From: Streptomyces sp. R302
GTDB lineage: Bacteria > Actinomycetota > Actinomycetes > Streptomycetales > Streptomycetaceae
Direction of reading: 5' to 3'
Length of the DNA stretch: 64,000 nucleotides
Assembly: GCF_012927245.1 (NCBI RefSeq)
Contig: NZ_JABBGE010000003.1
Span: 124,001-188,000 of the forward strand
Below the pieces are notes generated by a model. The model had not been told where the DNA came from, ran no database searches, and saw only the letters and a program-made list of their open reading frames with translations. Both the position numbers and the translations under genes were made by a program. Shown piece by piece: positions 15,596-24,891 of the stretch. How positions within the stretch are numbered: the stretch's first letter is position 1; the number at the start of each line of letters is the position of its first letter.

Positions 15596-16903
15596 ATGGC
15601 TGTACAGACCTCCGCACCCGCTGCCGCCGCCGACGCCACCGGCACCCCCGTCGATCTCGGTCCCGCGTCCGGGCTTTCCTGTCGCGAATGCGGCGAGGTC
15701 TTCGCCCTCGGCCCGATCTTCGCCTGCGAGCTCTGTTTCGGACCCCTCGAAGTCGCCTACGAGCTGCCGCTCGGCGACCCGGAGGAGCTGCGGAAGCGGA
15801 TCGAGGCCGGCCCCGCGAACATCTGGCGGTACGCGCCCCTGCTGCCCGTCCCCGCCGACGTCGCCGAGAAGCCGAACCTGAACCCCGGCTGGACCCCGCT
15901 CGTCAAGGCCGACAACCTCGCCCGCGAGCTCGGCGTCGCCCCCGGCAAGCTCTTCGTCAAGGACGACTCCGGCAACCCGACCCACTCCTTCAAGGACCGG
16001 GTCGTCGCCCAGGCCATCGAGGCCGCCCGCGCCTTCGGCTTCACCACCCTCTCCTGCTCCTCCACCGGCAACCTCGCCGGCGCCGTCGGCGCCGCCGCCG
16101 CCCGCGCCGGCTTCCGCTCCTGCGTGTTCATCCCGCACGACCTGGAGCAGGGCAAGGTCGTCATGGCCGGTGTGTACGGCGGGGACCTCGTCGCCATCGA
16201 GGGCAACTACGACGACGTCAACCGCTTCTGCTCGGAGCTCATCGGCGACCCGCTCGGCGAGGGCTGGGGCTTCGTGAACGTCAACCTCCGCCCGTACTAC
16301 GGCGAGGGCTCCAAGACGCTCGCGTACGAGATCTGCGAGCAGCTCGGCTGGGTCATCCCGGACCAGCTGGTCATCCCGATCGCCTCCGGCTCCCAGCTCA
16401 CCAAGATCGACAAGGGGCTCCAGGAGCTCATCAAGCTGGGCCTCGTCGAGGACAAGCCGTACAAGATCTTCGGCGCCCAGGCCGAGGGCTGCTCCCCGGT
16501 GTCGGCGGCCTTCAAGGCCGGCCACGACGTCGTGCGCCCCCAGAAGCCGAACACCATCGCCAAGTCCCTGGCGATCGGCAACCCGGCCGACGGCCCGTAC
16601 GTCCTCGACATCGCCCGCCGCACCGGCGGCGCGGTGGAGGACGTGAACGACGAGCAGGTCGTGGACGCGATCAAGCTCCTCGCCCGGACCGAGGGCATCT
16701 TCGCCGAGACGGCCGGCGGCGTGACCCTCGGCGTGGCGCGCAAGCTCGTCGAGGCCGGCGTCATCGACCCGAACCTCACCACCGTCGTCCTCAACACCGG
16801 TGACGGGCTCAAGACCCTGGACGCCGTCGCCGACAGTTCTCAGGCGACCGCCACCATCCGCCCGAGCCTGGACGCGTTCCGCGACGCGGGCCTGGCCCAC
16901 TGA
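15596..16903 (+). CDS. metM: ThrC-like PLP enzyme; probable O-phosphohomoserine-dependent homocysteine synthase
   Basis: A 435-residue fold-type II PLP enzyme that standard annotation would call threonine synthase. It has a four-cysteine zinc-ribbon-like N-terminus (Cys at about 29, 32, 44, 47), the PLP lysine K133 in NPTHSFKDR, and the phosphate-binding STGNLAGAVG loop. A SAM riboswitch upstream and a sulfur-carrier protein immediately downstream point to methionine, not threonine, synthesis. From memory, a Streptomyces pathway uses a ThrC-like MetM and a carrier MetO to make homocysteine from O-phosphohomoserine. ATG at 15596 is used because the earlier in-frame ATG at 15548 lies inside riboswitch stem P4. 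Symbol assigned by context. Confidence 0.8.
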   Translation: MAVQTSAPAAAADATGTPVDLGPASGLSCRECGEVFALGPIFACELCFGPLEVAYELPLGDPEELRKRIEAGPANIWRYAPLLPVPADVAEKPNLNPGWTPLVKADNLARELGVAPGKLFVKDDSGNPTHSFKDRVVAQAIEAARAFGFTTLSCSSTGNLAGAVGAAAARAGFRSCVFIPHDLEQGKVVMAGVYGGDLVAIEGNYDDVNRFCSELIGDPLGEGWGFVNVNLRPYYGEGSKTLAYEICEQLGWVIPDQLVIPIASGSQLTKIDKGLQELIKLGLVEDKPYKIFGAQAEGCSPVSAAFKAGHDVVRPQKPNTIAKSLAIGNPADGPYVLDIARRTGGAVEDVNDEQVVDAIKLLARTEGIFAETAGGVTLGVARKLVEAGVIDPNLTTVVLNTGDGLKTLDAVADSSQATATIRPSLDAFRDAGLAH

Positions 16904-16920
16904 AAGGGTTCGAACACACC

Positions 16921-17196
16921 ATGGCCGTGAACGTCCGCATCCCCACCATCCTCCGCACCTACACCGGCGGCCAGGCCGAGGTCCCCGCCGAGGGCGGCAC
17001 CCTCGCCGAGGTCATCGCCGACCTGGAGAAGAACCACACGGGCATCGCCGCCCGCGTCCTGGACGACCAGGGCAAGCTGCGCCGCTTCGTGAACGTCTAC
17101 GTGAACGACGACGACGTCCGCTTCGAGCAGGGCCTGGAGACCGCCACGCCGGACGGCGCGGGCGTCTCGATCATCCCGGCCGTCGCCGGAGGCTGA
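16921..17196 (+). CDS. metO: MoaD/ThiS-family sulfur carrier, probable MetO
   Basis: A 91-residue ubiquitin-like protein ending in the Gly-Gly (PAVAGG) that is adenylated and thiocarboxylated by an E1-like enzyme. VRIPTILRTYTGG and RRFVNVYVNDDDVRFEQGLET are typical of the MoaD/CysO group. The diglycine is already terminal, so no protease is needed. It starts 17 bp after the ThrC-like gene, and the long hairpin terminator follows, so the two form an operon under the SAM riboswitch. It would supply sulfide equivalent to the PLP enzyme. The E1 partner (MoeZ-like) is not in the window. Confidence 0.85.
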   Translation: MAVNVRIPTILRTYTGGQAEVPAEGGTLAEVIADLEKNHTGIAARVLDDQGKLRRFVNVYVNDDDVRFEQGLETATPDGAGVSIIPAVAGG

Positions 17197-17251
17197 CCGT
17201 CGAGCGCAGTGCCGGCGGCTGCTGACATCTACCTGTTGGTAGCTTTCGCTC

Positions 17252-17295
17252 CAGAATTGCCCCTTCCGCGAGAGAAAGCGGAGGGGGCAATTCTG
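17252..17295 (+). terminator. Terminator after metO
   Basis: Arms CAGAATTGCCCCTTCCGC (17252-17269) and GCGGAGGGGGCAATTCTG (17278-17295) pair over 18 bp with one G-T wobble. The remaining 17296-17639 is the leader and promoter region of the cold shock gene. I see no gene in it and no convincing -10/-35 pair. Confidence 0.85.
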
Positions 17296-17639
17296 CATGG
17301 TTGAGCGCGATAGAGTTGGGGAAGCCCCCTCGGCCGCGCATGCCAGGCGCATATGAGTACGGTCCCGGACCTGACGAGAACGGGCCAAGAAGCGGCCGAA
17401 AAGCGTAGGCGCTCTGCCCCTTATGCCGCTTTCGCCCGGCCCGAGTTGCCCCGCAATTCATGGATTTCTCCCCGCTTCCCCTTTCCGCGCCTTCCAGAAT
17501 TCTCAGCGGATTGCCCTGTTGCAGAGGGCAGTTGGACAGATACATTCAGCCGCGGTCGACGCGTTCCGGCGCAGGTTCTGACCCGGGTCCGTGAAGTGCG
17601 GATCCGCGCAAGGGCCAGTAAGTAATAGGGGAGTTAGGC

Positions 17640-17843
17640 ATGGCTCAGGGCACCGTCAAGTGGTTCAACGCGGAGAAGGGCTACGGCTTCATCGCGGTCG
17701 ACGGTGGTGCGGATGTTTTCGTCCACTACAGCGCCATCCAGATGGATGGGTACCGCAGCCTCGAAGAGGGCCAGCGGGTCGAGTTCGAGATCTCGCAGGG
17801 TCAGAAGGGTCCGCAGGCGGACATGGTCAAGGTGACCGCCTGA
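17640..17843 (+). CDS. Cold shock protein (CspA/ScoF type)
   Basis: A 67-residue single cold-shock domain with both RNA-binding motifs: KGYGFI (RNP1) and DVFVHY (RNP2). It begins [14 protein letters not shown], the form common in Streptomyces. It binds single-stranded RNA/DNA and melts secondary structure. AGGGGAG at 17627-17633 is a strong ribosome site. A long untranslated leader of more than 300 bases precedes it, as is usual for cold shock genes. A strong hairpin terminator follows, so the gene is monocistronic. Confidence 0.95.
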   Translation: MAQGTVKWFNAEKGYGFIAVDGGADVFVHYSAIQMDGYRSLEEGQRVEFEISQGQKGPQADMVKVTA

Positions 17844-17878
17844 GGCGCGGCGCGATCGGCCACCGACGTCTCGTCGTC

Positions 17879-17912
17879 GAGGGGCCCGCATCCCCCGGGA
17901 TGCGGGCCCCTC
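17879..17912 (+). terminator. Terminator after cold shock gene
   Basis: A near-perfect hairpin with 16-bp arms, GAGGGGCCCGCATCCC (17879-17894) and GGGATGCGGGCCCCTC (17897-17912). It lies 35 bp after the stop. Confidence 0.85.
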
Positions 17913-17997
17913 ACGCGTTCCCGGAGGGGTGGCGCGAGGCTGCCCGATCCCCGAGAGCCGCTTGCCCCCGCCCGCCGCCCGACCACCACCCCTATAG

Positions 17998-19830
<1,833 letters not shown>

Positions 19831-19877
19831 TCCTGAACGGATCGGTGGTTCATCGCTGACGCGAGTCGAACGCGAAC

Positions 19878-19920
19878 GCCGAGGGCGGCACTCCCCAGCA
19901 GGGGGGGTGCCGCCCTCGGC
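19878..19920 (+). terminator. Terminator after groEL
   Basis: Arms GCCGAGGGCGGCAC (19878-19891) and GTGCCGCCCTCGGC (19907-19920) pair perfectly over 14 bp. It also separates groEL from the convergent gene at 19941. Confidence 0.85.
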
Positions 19921-19940
19921 GCGTTCCGTCCCGGAGGGCG

Positions 19941-20273
19941 TCAGAGCACCGGCCGCACGAGGGCCTCGGCGCGCGGCTCCCCGGTCCGGCGCGCGTGGGC
20001 CACCCGCGCCTTCACCTCGGAGAGCGTCCGGGGCCGGTAGCCGGAGCCGCTTCCGTCGCACCCCCGCTGGTGGAAGCGGATCCCCGCGTGCAGCAGCACA
20101 GACAGCACCCGCCACGCCTCCGTGTCCCGCCGCCGGGGCGGCTGGAACGCGGAACCGACCCCGATCATGGGCTCCCCGCACCGAGGGCACCCGCGCGCGG
20201 GCCCGTGGTCGTACCCCTGCTTGTACGAGCCCCGGCACGGCAGGCAGACGTACGAGGTCCTGTTGATTCCCAT
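19941..20273 (-). CDS. Conserved zinc-ribbon protein of unknown function
   Basis: About 110 residues from the ATG at 20273 (MGINRTSYVCLPCRGSYKQG). Two CxxC pairs (CLPC, CPRC) suggest a zinc ribbon, followed by a short helical region (AWRVLSVLLHAGIRFHQRG) and a basic tail. Some databases mislabel such Streptomyces proteins as deoxyxylulose-5-phosphate synthase; nothing here supports that. Upstream in-frame starts exist up to 20348. Its position next to groEL is a conserved Streptomyces arrangement, as far as I recall. Confidence 0.7.
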   Translation of the reverse strand: MGINRTSYVCLPCRGSYKQGYDHGPARGCPRCGEPMIGVGSAFQPPRRRDTEAWRVLSVLLHAGIRFHQRGCDGSGSGYRPRTLSEVKARVAHARRTGEPRAEALVRPVL

Positions 20274-20463
20274 GGGGGCAGGGTAGGGCGTGCCCGGCTC
20301 GTACAGGGTGGGGGAGCCGCACCGGCAGGGGGAGATGAACGGGTTCAAAAACCTGTGTCCGGGGGAACGGCGGCTGCTACTGTCACCCTGTTCCCGCAGG
20401 GACGAGCGGCAGGGGGACCCCCGCCCCTTCCTTGCGGAGAGTTTCCTGGGGAGGGACTTCTTC

Positions 20464-23400
20464 GTGCTTCATCCGCTCAACGGGCGGGCCGTGCCGCGTC
20501 GACGCGTGCTCGGCCGCATCGCTCTCACCGTCGCTCTCGCCGTGACCGCCGGGACCGGAGTCTCGGCGGGGACCGCCGCCGCGGAGACGCCCGGCCTCTC
20601 CGCCGATTCCGTCGTCGTCAGCCCGGGGGCTCGCTTCGTGCCCCGGGCCACCCTCGTTCTGAACGCGGGCGAGACCGGCTTTCTCACCGCGCAGGAGGGC
20701 GACGACCGGCTCCGCTGGATCGACTACGCCACCGGTGCGACGACCGTGCTTGACCACCGGCTGCCGGAGCCGCTCTCGTACGACGTGGACGAGGTCCGCT
20801 TCGATGCCCACCCGGCCGACTTCGGCCACGGCTCCGACACCGTCGCGATCCACTCCGCCACCCCCACCCCGCATGTGACGCTCCAGCAGCGGGCCGGTGG
20901 CGGGGCGACCGTCACGGTACCGATCCCGGAAGGCCAGACGTACGTCGCCACGTACGGCGACACCGTCATCACCCGCACCGGCACCGAAAGCGACGTCACC
21001 AGTCTGCACCTGCTGCGCCCGGAGAACGGCGAGGTGCGGGACCAGGAGCTGAAGGGGCTGCCCTCGGGGTGGCACCTCGGCATCAGCGAGGGCGACGCCC
21101 GCTCCGTCGCCGTGCGCGGCATCGAGTGGGTCGACAGCACCATGTCCCAGGGGTGGTGGGTCGTCGACCTCGCGAGCGGAAGCGTGAAGGCCCTCTCCTC
21201 CCGGGGCGAGAGCGTCTCCTTCGACGGGGACACCATCCTCCACCTCGGGGGTTCGCCGGACGGCGGCGCCCAGGTCTACCGCCGCGACGACCTGGACGCC
21301 GAGCCCGTCACCGTCGACACGCGCGACCTGGCCCAGTACGACGACATCGTCCGCCGCTTCGGCGACGACTACGTCACCCTGACGCCGATCGCCGAGCGCA
21401 TCAACCGCGGGTACCGGGGCACCGAGCTCGTTCTGCGCGACGCCGCCGCGACGACCCGGCAGGTCCTGCTGGCCGTCACCGGCCCGGCGGTGCACCGCAC
21501 GCCGGACGGCTCGCTCCTGGTGGCCGGTGCGGAGAAGAGCACCGACTACGGCGCCCTCGACTGGGGGTACTACCGCTTCACGCGCGCCGCCGACGGCACC
21601 GTCACCCGGACCCGTCTCGCGGACATCGAGGACCGGGAGGCCAAGCCGTACGGCATCGCGCTCGGCAGCGGCATCCTCACCACTGCCGACGACTCCCAGT
21701 ACTACGACCCGGCCGGCTACTACGGTGCCTACCGGAGCACCTGGCTGAAGACCTCCGGCCGCCCGGAGGAGCTGAACTCGACCGTCGACGGTCTCCTGCG
21801 GGGGCAGGACGACTGGTGCACGTCCACCGAGGCGTTCTGCGCGGCCCTGTTCGCGAGCGGCGACGGTCACCACAGCCGCGTCTCCGGGACCGAACAGGAC
21901 CTCACCGTGGTCAACCGGAACGGGTCCGCCGCATGGGGGCCGCAGGTCGACTCCGGCCTCGGCAGCCCGCGGCTGGTCGACCTCTCCGGCCGGTTCGCGG
22001 TCGTGAACCAGGCGTGGGGCGGCGAGCAGGCCCTCCTCGACGTCGGGACCGGGACCGGCGCCGTCCTCCAGAAGCGCTCGCCGGCCGCGGCGGCCGTCTG
22101 GGGCAACACCCTGTGGAGCGCCGTCGGCGTCGCGGAGAACCCCAGCGACAGCGAGTCGACGCTCGTGCGCGCCCTGCGTCTGCCCTCGGGGACCGCGACC
22201 GGCGAGTCCTTCGACGCGGGCTGCGTCCCCGCCGAGGTCCAGGCCGTGGGCCGGTGGGTCTACTGGCAGTGCCGGGACTCCGTGACCGACTACCGCGGCG
22301 GCGGCCTCTACGACCGCCAGGCGAAGCGTTCCGTCAGGCTCGGCACCGAGCCGGTGCTCCTCGGCGACCAGTACCTGGTCCAGCAGCCCGCCTACGGCGC
22401 GGACCTGACCCTCGTCGACCTGAGCGGCGGCCTGCCCGCCGGCGGTGCGGCCGCCCTGCCCCGGCGGGTCGTCGTCCCCGCCGCCGAGCTCGACCCCTCG
22501 ACCGGTCGCCGCTCCGCGTGGACCGTCGACCGCTTCGGCGGCCACCTCGCCTACACAGGGAAGGACCGGCGGGTCCGGATCGTCCCGGTCGGCGTCGCCG
22601 CCTCCGGGCTTGCCGTCATCGACGCCGACACGCCCGCCGTGAACATCAAGACGGCTACGTGGAAGCCGCGTTGGTGGCTGTCGAAGCCCGCGGCCTCCTG
22701 GAGGCTGTCGCTGAAGCACAAGGCGACCGGGAAGACCGTGCGGACGCTGACCGGAGGCGAGGCCCGCGGCCTGGTCACGACGGTGTGGGACGGCAAGGAC
22801 GCGTCCGGGAAGCTCGTCGTCAACGGTGGGTACACCTGGACGCTGACCGCGCAGCCCGCCGACGGGCAGGGCGCCGCTCTGACCGCGTCCGGGACCGTTG
22901 CCCTCTCGGGGGGCGCCGCCGTGTGGCGGGACATGGCCGGGGACGACGGTTTCGGTGATCTGCTGGCGATGGACACGGCCGGGGCGATGTCGCTGTACCG
23001 GGGGACCGGGACGGGCGGTGTCTCGTCGCGGATCGTCGGGGTCGGGAACAAGTTCGCCACCACGTCGCTGCTGGTGCCCTTCGGCGACGTGAACGGAGAC
23101 CGCTGCGCCGATGTGCTGGCACGCGTCGGGAACGAGCTGCGGGCGTACCGACCCGGGTGCGGGAAGGTCGTGACGGCGTCGTCGCCGTACACGCTGATCG
23201 GCTTGGGCTGGGCGCAGTACGACCAGCTGACGTCTTCGGGGGACGTGAACGGGGACGGGTACGCCGATCTCGTCGTGCGGCAGGCGTCGACGGGTGACAT
23301 GTACTTCTACGCGGGGACGGCCACGCATGCGCTCAAGGCGCGGGTGCGGATCGCGGCGGACTGGAGGCTGTACAAGCGAGTTGTCGGGGCTGGGGATCTG

Positions 23401-23691
23401 AACGGTGACGGGCGGGGCGACCTGCTCGGGGTCGACGCGGCCGGTGTGCTGTGGCGGTACTTCGGGACCGCGACCGGTGGGGTCGCGCCGCGGGTGAAGG
23501 TTGGCGGTGGCTGGGGTGTGTACTCGGCGCTCGTCGGCGTCGGCGACGTGTCCGGTGATGGCCGGAGCGACCTGGTGGCCCGGACGACCGACGGGAAGCT
23601 GTACCGGTACTCCTCGACCGGGACCGGTGCGTACGGCGGCCGGGTGCTGATCGGGACCGGCGGCTGGAACACGTTCAAGGCGTTGTTCTAG
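20464..23691 (+). CDS. Secreted FG-GAP/VCBS repeat protein with FlgD-like Ig domain
   Basis: About 1075 residues. The GTG at 20464 follows GGGGAGGGA and starts a signal peptide (VLGRIALTVALAVTAGTGVSAGTAAAE). The large middle part is a beta-propeller-like region. Next is a FlgD-like Ig domain (WWLSKPAASWRLSLKHKATGKTV...GGYTWTLT). The C-terminus has at least four FG-GAP repeats, recognisable by calcium-binding motifs such as GDVNGDGYADLV, GDLNGDGRGDLL and [12 protein letters not shown]. Such proteins are exported and probably bind the cell surface or polymers. A paralogue lies at 24892-27552, sharing long identical DNA in the C-terminal part. Confidence 0.85.
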   Translation: MLHPLNGRAVPRRRVLGRIALTVALAVTAGTGVSAGTAAAETPGLSADSVVVSPGARFVPRATLVLNAGETGFLTAQEGDDRLRWIDYATGATTVLDHRLPEPLSYDVDEVRFDAHPADFGHGSDTVAIHSATPTPHVTLQQRAGGGATVTVPIPEGQTYVATYGDTVITRTGTESDVTSLHLLRPENGEVRDQELKGLPSGWHLGISEGDARSVAVRGIEWVDSTMSQGWWVVDLASGSVKALSSRGESVSFDGDTILHLGGSPDGGAQVYRRDDLDAEPVTVDTRDLAQYDDIVRRFGDDYVTLTPIAERINRGYRGTELVLRDAAATTRQVLLAVTGPAVHRTPDGSLLVAGAEKSTDYGALDWGYYRFTRAADGTVTRTRLADIEDREAKPYGIALGSGILTTADDSQYYDPAGYYGAYRSTWLKTSGRPEELNSTVDGLLRGQDDWCTSTEAFCAALFASGDGHHSRVSGTEQDLTVVNRNGSAAWGPQVDSGLGSPRLVDLSGRFAVVNQAWGGEQALLDVGTGTGAVLQKRSPAAAAVWGNTLWSAVGVAENPSDSESTLVRALRLPSGTATGESFDAGCVPAEVQAVGRWVYWQCRDSVTDYRGGGLYDRQAKRSVRLGTEPVLLGDQYLVQQPAYGADLTLVDLSGGLPAGGAAALPRRVVVPAAELDPSTGRRSAWTVDRFGGHLAYTGKDRRVRIVPVGVAASGLAVIDADTPAVNIKTATWKPRWWLSKPAASWRLSLKHKATGKTVRTLTGGEARGLVTTVWDGKDASGKLVVNGGYTWTLTAQPADGQGAALTASGTVALSGGAAVWRDMAGDDGFGDLLAMDTAGAMSLYRGTGTGGVSSRIVGVGNKFATTSLLVPFGDVNGDRCADVLARVGNELRAYRPGCGKVVTASSPYTLIGLGWAQYDQLTSSGDVNGDGYADLVVRQASTGDMYFYAGTATHALKARVRIAADWRLYKRVVGAGDLNGDGRGDLLGVDAAGVLWRYFGTATGGVAPRVKVGGGWGVYSALVGVGDVSGDGRSDLVARTTDGKLYRYSSTGTGAYGGRVLIGTGGWNTFKALF
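22915..23031 (+). repeat. 117-bp DNA block identical to 27238-27354
   Basis: This segment of the FG-GAP region matches the paralogue with no visible difference, whereas the flanking regions have diverged. Recent gene conversion or duplication is likely. Confidence 0.75.
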
Positions 23692-23706
23692 GCGCGTGTG
23701 GACAGG

Positions 23707-23742
23707 AGGAGGCCCGGGGCTCGCGCCCCGGGCCTCCTTTTT
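23707..23742 (+). terminator. Intrinsic terminator after FG-GAP gene
   Basis: Arms AGGAGGCCCGGGGC (23707-23720) and GCCCCGGGCCTCCT (23725-23738), loop TCGC, followed by a T tract ending at 23742. This is the clearest factor-independent terminator in the window. It ends on the stop codon of the convergent methyltransferase. Confidence 0.92.
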
Positions 23743-24488
23743 CACGCGTCGCGGCGGAAGAGGGCGGTCCAGAGGAAGCCCTCGCCGAAGTGCGGGGAGT
23801 CCGGAGGCTGGTGGCGCATGCGGCGGACCCCGACCGGTTCGTAGGCGGCGAAGATCGCGCGGAGGGACGTGTCCGTGTAGGCGAGGCCGCCCTCCAGGGC
23901 GCCCTCGCGGTAGAAGTCGGCGTCGGGGCGCTCCGAGCCCATGCCGCCCTCGCCGGCCGCGAAGGCGGTGAGGGCGAAGGCGCCGCCGGGGGCGAGGACG
24001 CGGTCCAGGAGGGCGAGGTAGGTGACGCGGCGGTGCGGGGGGAGGTGGTGGAAGCAGCCGGAGTCGTACACGAGGTCGTAGGGGCCCTCGACGGTGCCGG
24101 GGGCGAAGGCGTCGCCGTGGTGGAGGCGGACCCCGGACGCGCCCGCCTCCCCGACCCGTTCCGCCGCCCAGCGGATCGCGGTCGCGGAGAGGTCGACGGC
24201 GTCCACCTCGTAGCCGCGCGCGGCGAGGTGGAGGGAGTTGCGGCCGGGTCCGCAGCCGAGGTCGAGCGCCCGGCCGCCGGCCGGGAGCAGGCCCCGGTCC
24301 AGGTACGACACCAGGTTCTCGTCCGGCTTCGGGACGAAGAACGGCACCGGCCGGTCCCGGTCCGCGTAGAAGCCGTCCCACCAGTCCGCCCCGCCCCGCG
24401 TCCACCGGTCGGCGGCGGGCGCGAACAGCCCGTCCAGCAGTGCCATGACGTCCTCGACCGTGCGGATCCCGCGGTCCGTCCCTGCCAT
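23742..24488 (-). CDS. Class I SAM-dependent methyltransferase
   Basis: A 248-residue protein with the SAM-binding motif ALDLGCGPGRNSLHLA, motif II DAVDLSATAIRWA and motif IV YDLVYDSGCFHHLPP. It resembles small thiol/tellurite-type methyltransferases in layout, but the substrate cannot be read. ATG at 24488 is preceded by GAGGAG. An inverted repeat TGGAACTC (24490-24497) / GAGTTCCA (24508-24515) overlaps the ribosome site and could act as an operator or hide it in RNA. It is a single gene between two FG-GAP genes. Confidence 0.85.
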   Translation of the reverse strand: MAGTDRGIRTVEDVMALLDGLFAPAADRWTRGGADWWDGFYADRDRPVPFFVPKPDENLVSYLDRGLLPAGGRALDLGCGPGRNSLHLAARGYEVDAVDLSATAIRWAAERVGEAGASGVRLHHGDAFAPGTVEGPYDLVYDSGCFHHLPPHRRVTYLALLDRVLAPGGAFALTAFAAGEGGMGSERPDADFYREGALEGGLAYTDTSLRAIFAAYEPVGVRRMRHQPPDSPHFGEGFLWTALFRRDA

Positions 24489-24515
24489 GTGGAACTCCTC
24501 TCGACGTGAGTTCCA

Positions 24516-24891
24516 GGATAGGGGTGGGGAGGGTAAATGCCCAGGTCAGGTGGGTGGTTGGGGGTGCGGGGGGAGGGCTTGTGCGGGGCGTGGACGGGGT
24601 GCGGGGCCGGGCCGGAGCGCGTCCCCCCGGAGGTCGCGCGGCGGGCCCTCACGGGCCCTTCCGGGGCCGGGAAGGGGGCGTGTGGCGGCCCCGCCGGGGC
24701 ACGTTCTCCGCGCCGTGGCACTCCCCCGTGGCGGCGGTGATTCGCTCGGCTGTACGATCCGGCCACCGGCAGGTGGGGGCATCGGGCCGGCACCCCGGCC
24801 AGGCGTACGCGCCCCTCGCGCGACGGCCTCCCGCGCCCCTCCCCAGCCTGTCGCCATCGACCTTTCCGCATGAGGGGAGACCCCCCTTTTC
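24516..24891. other. Intergenic region upstream of second FG-GAP gene
   Basis: About 375 bp, G-rich on the plus strand in its first half. I find no convincing gene, tRNA or terminator. It should contain the promoter of the gene starting at 24892; AGGGGAGA at 24873-24880 is that gene's ribosome site. Confidence 0.5.

Noticed and set aside
20383..24405. 1340-residue minus-strand frame
   Set aside because: Antisense to the FG-GAP gene and an out-of-frame reading of the methyltransferase; no domain is recognisable.
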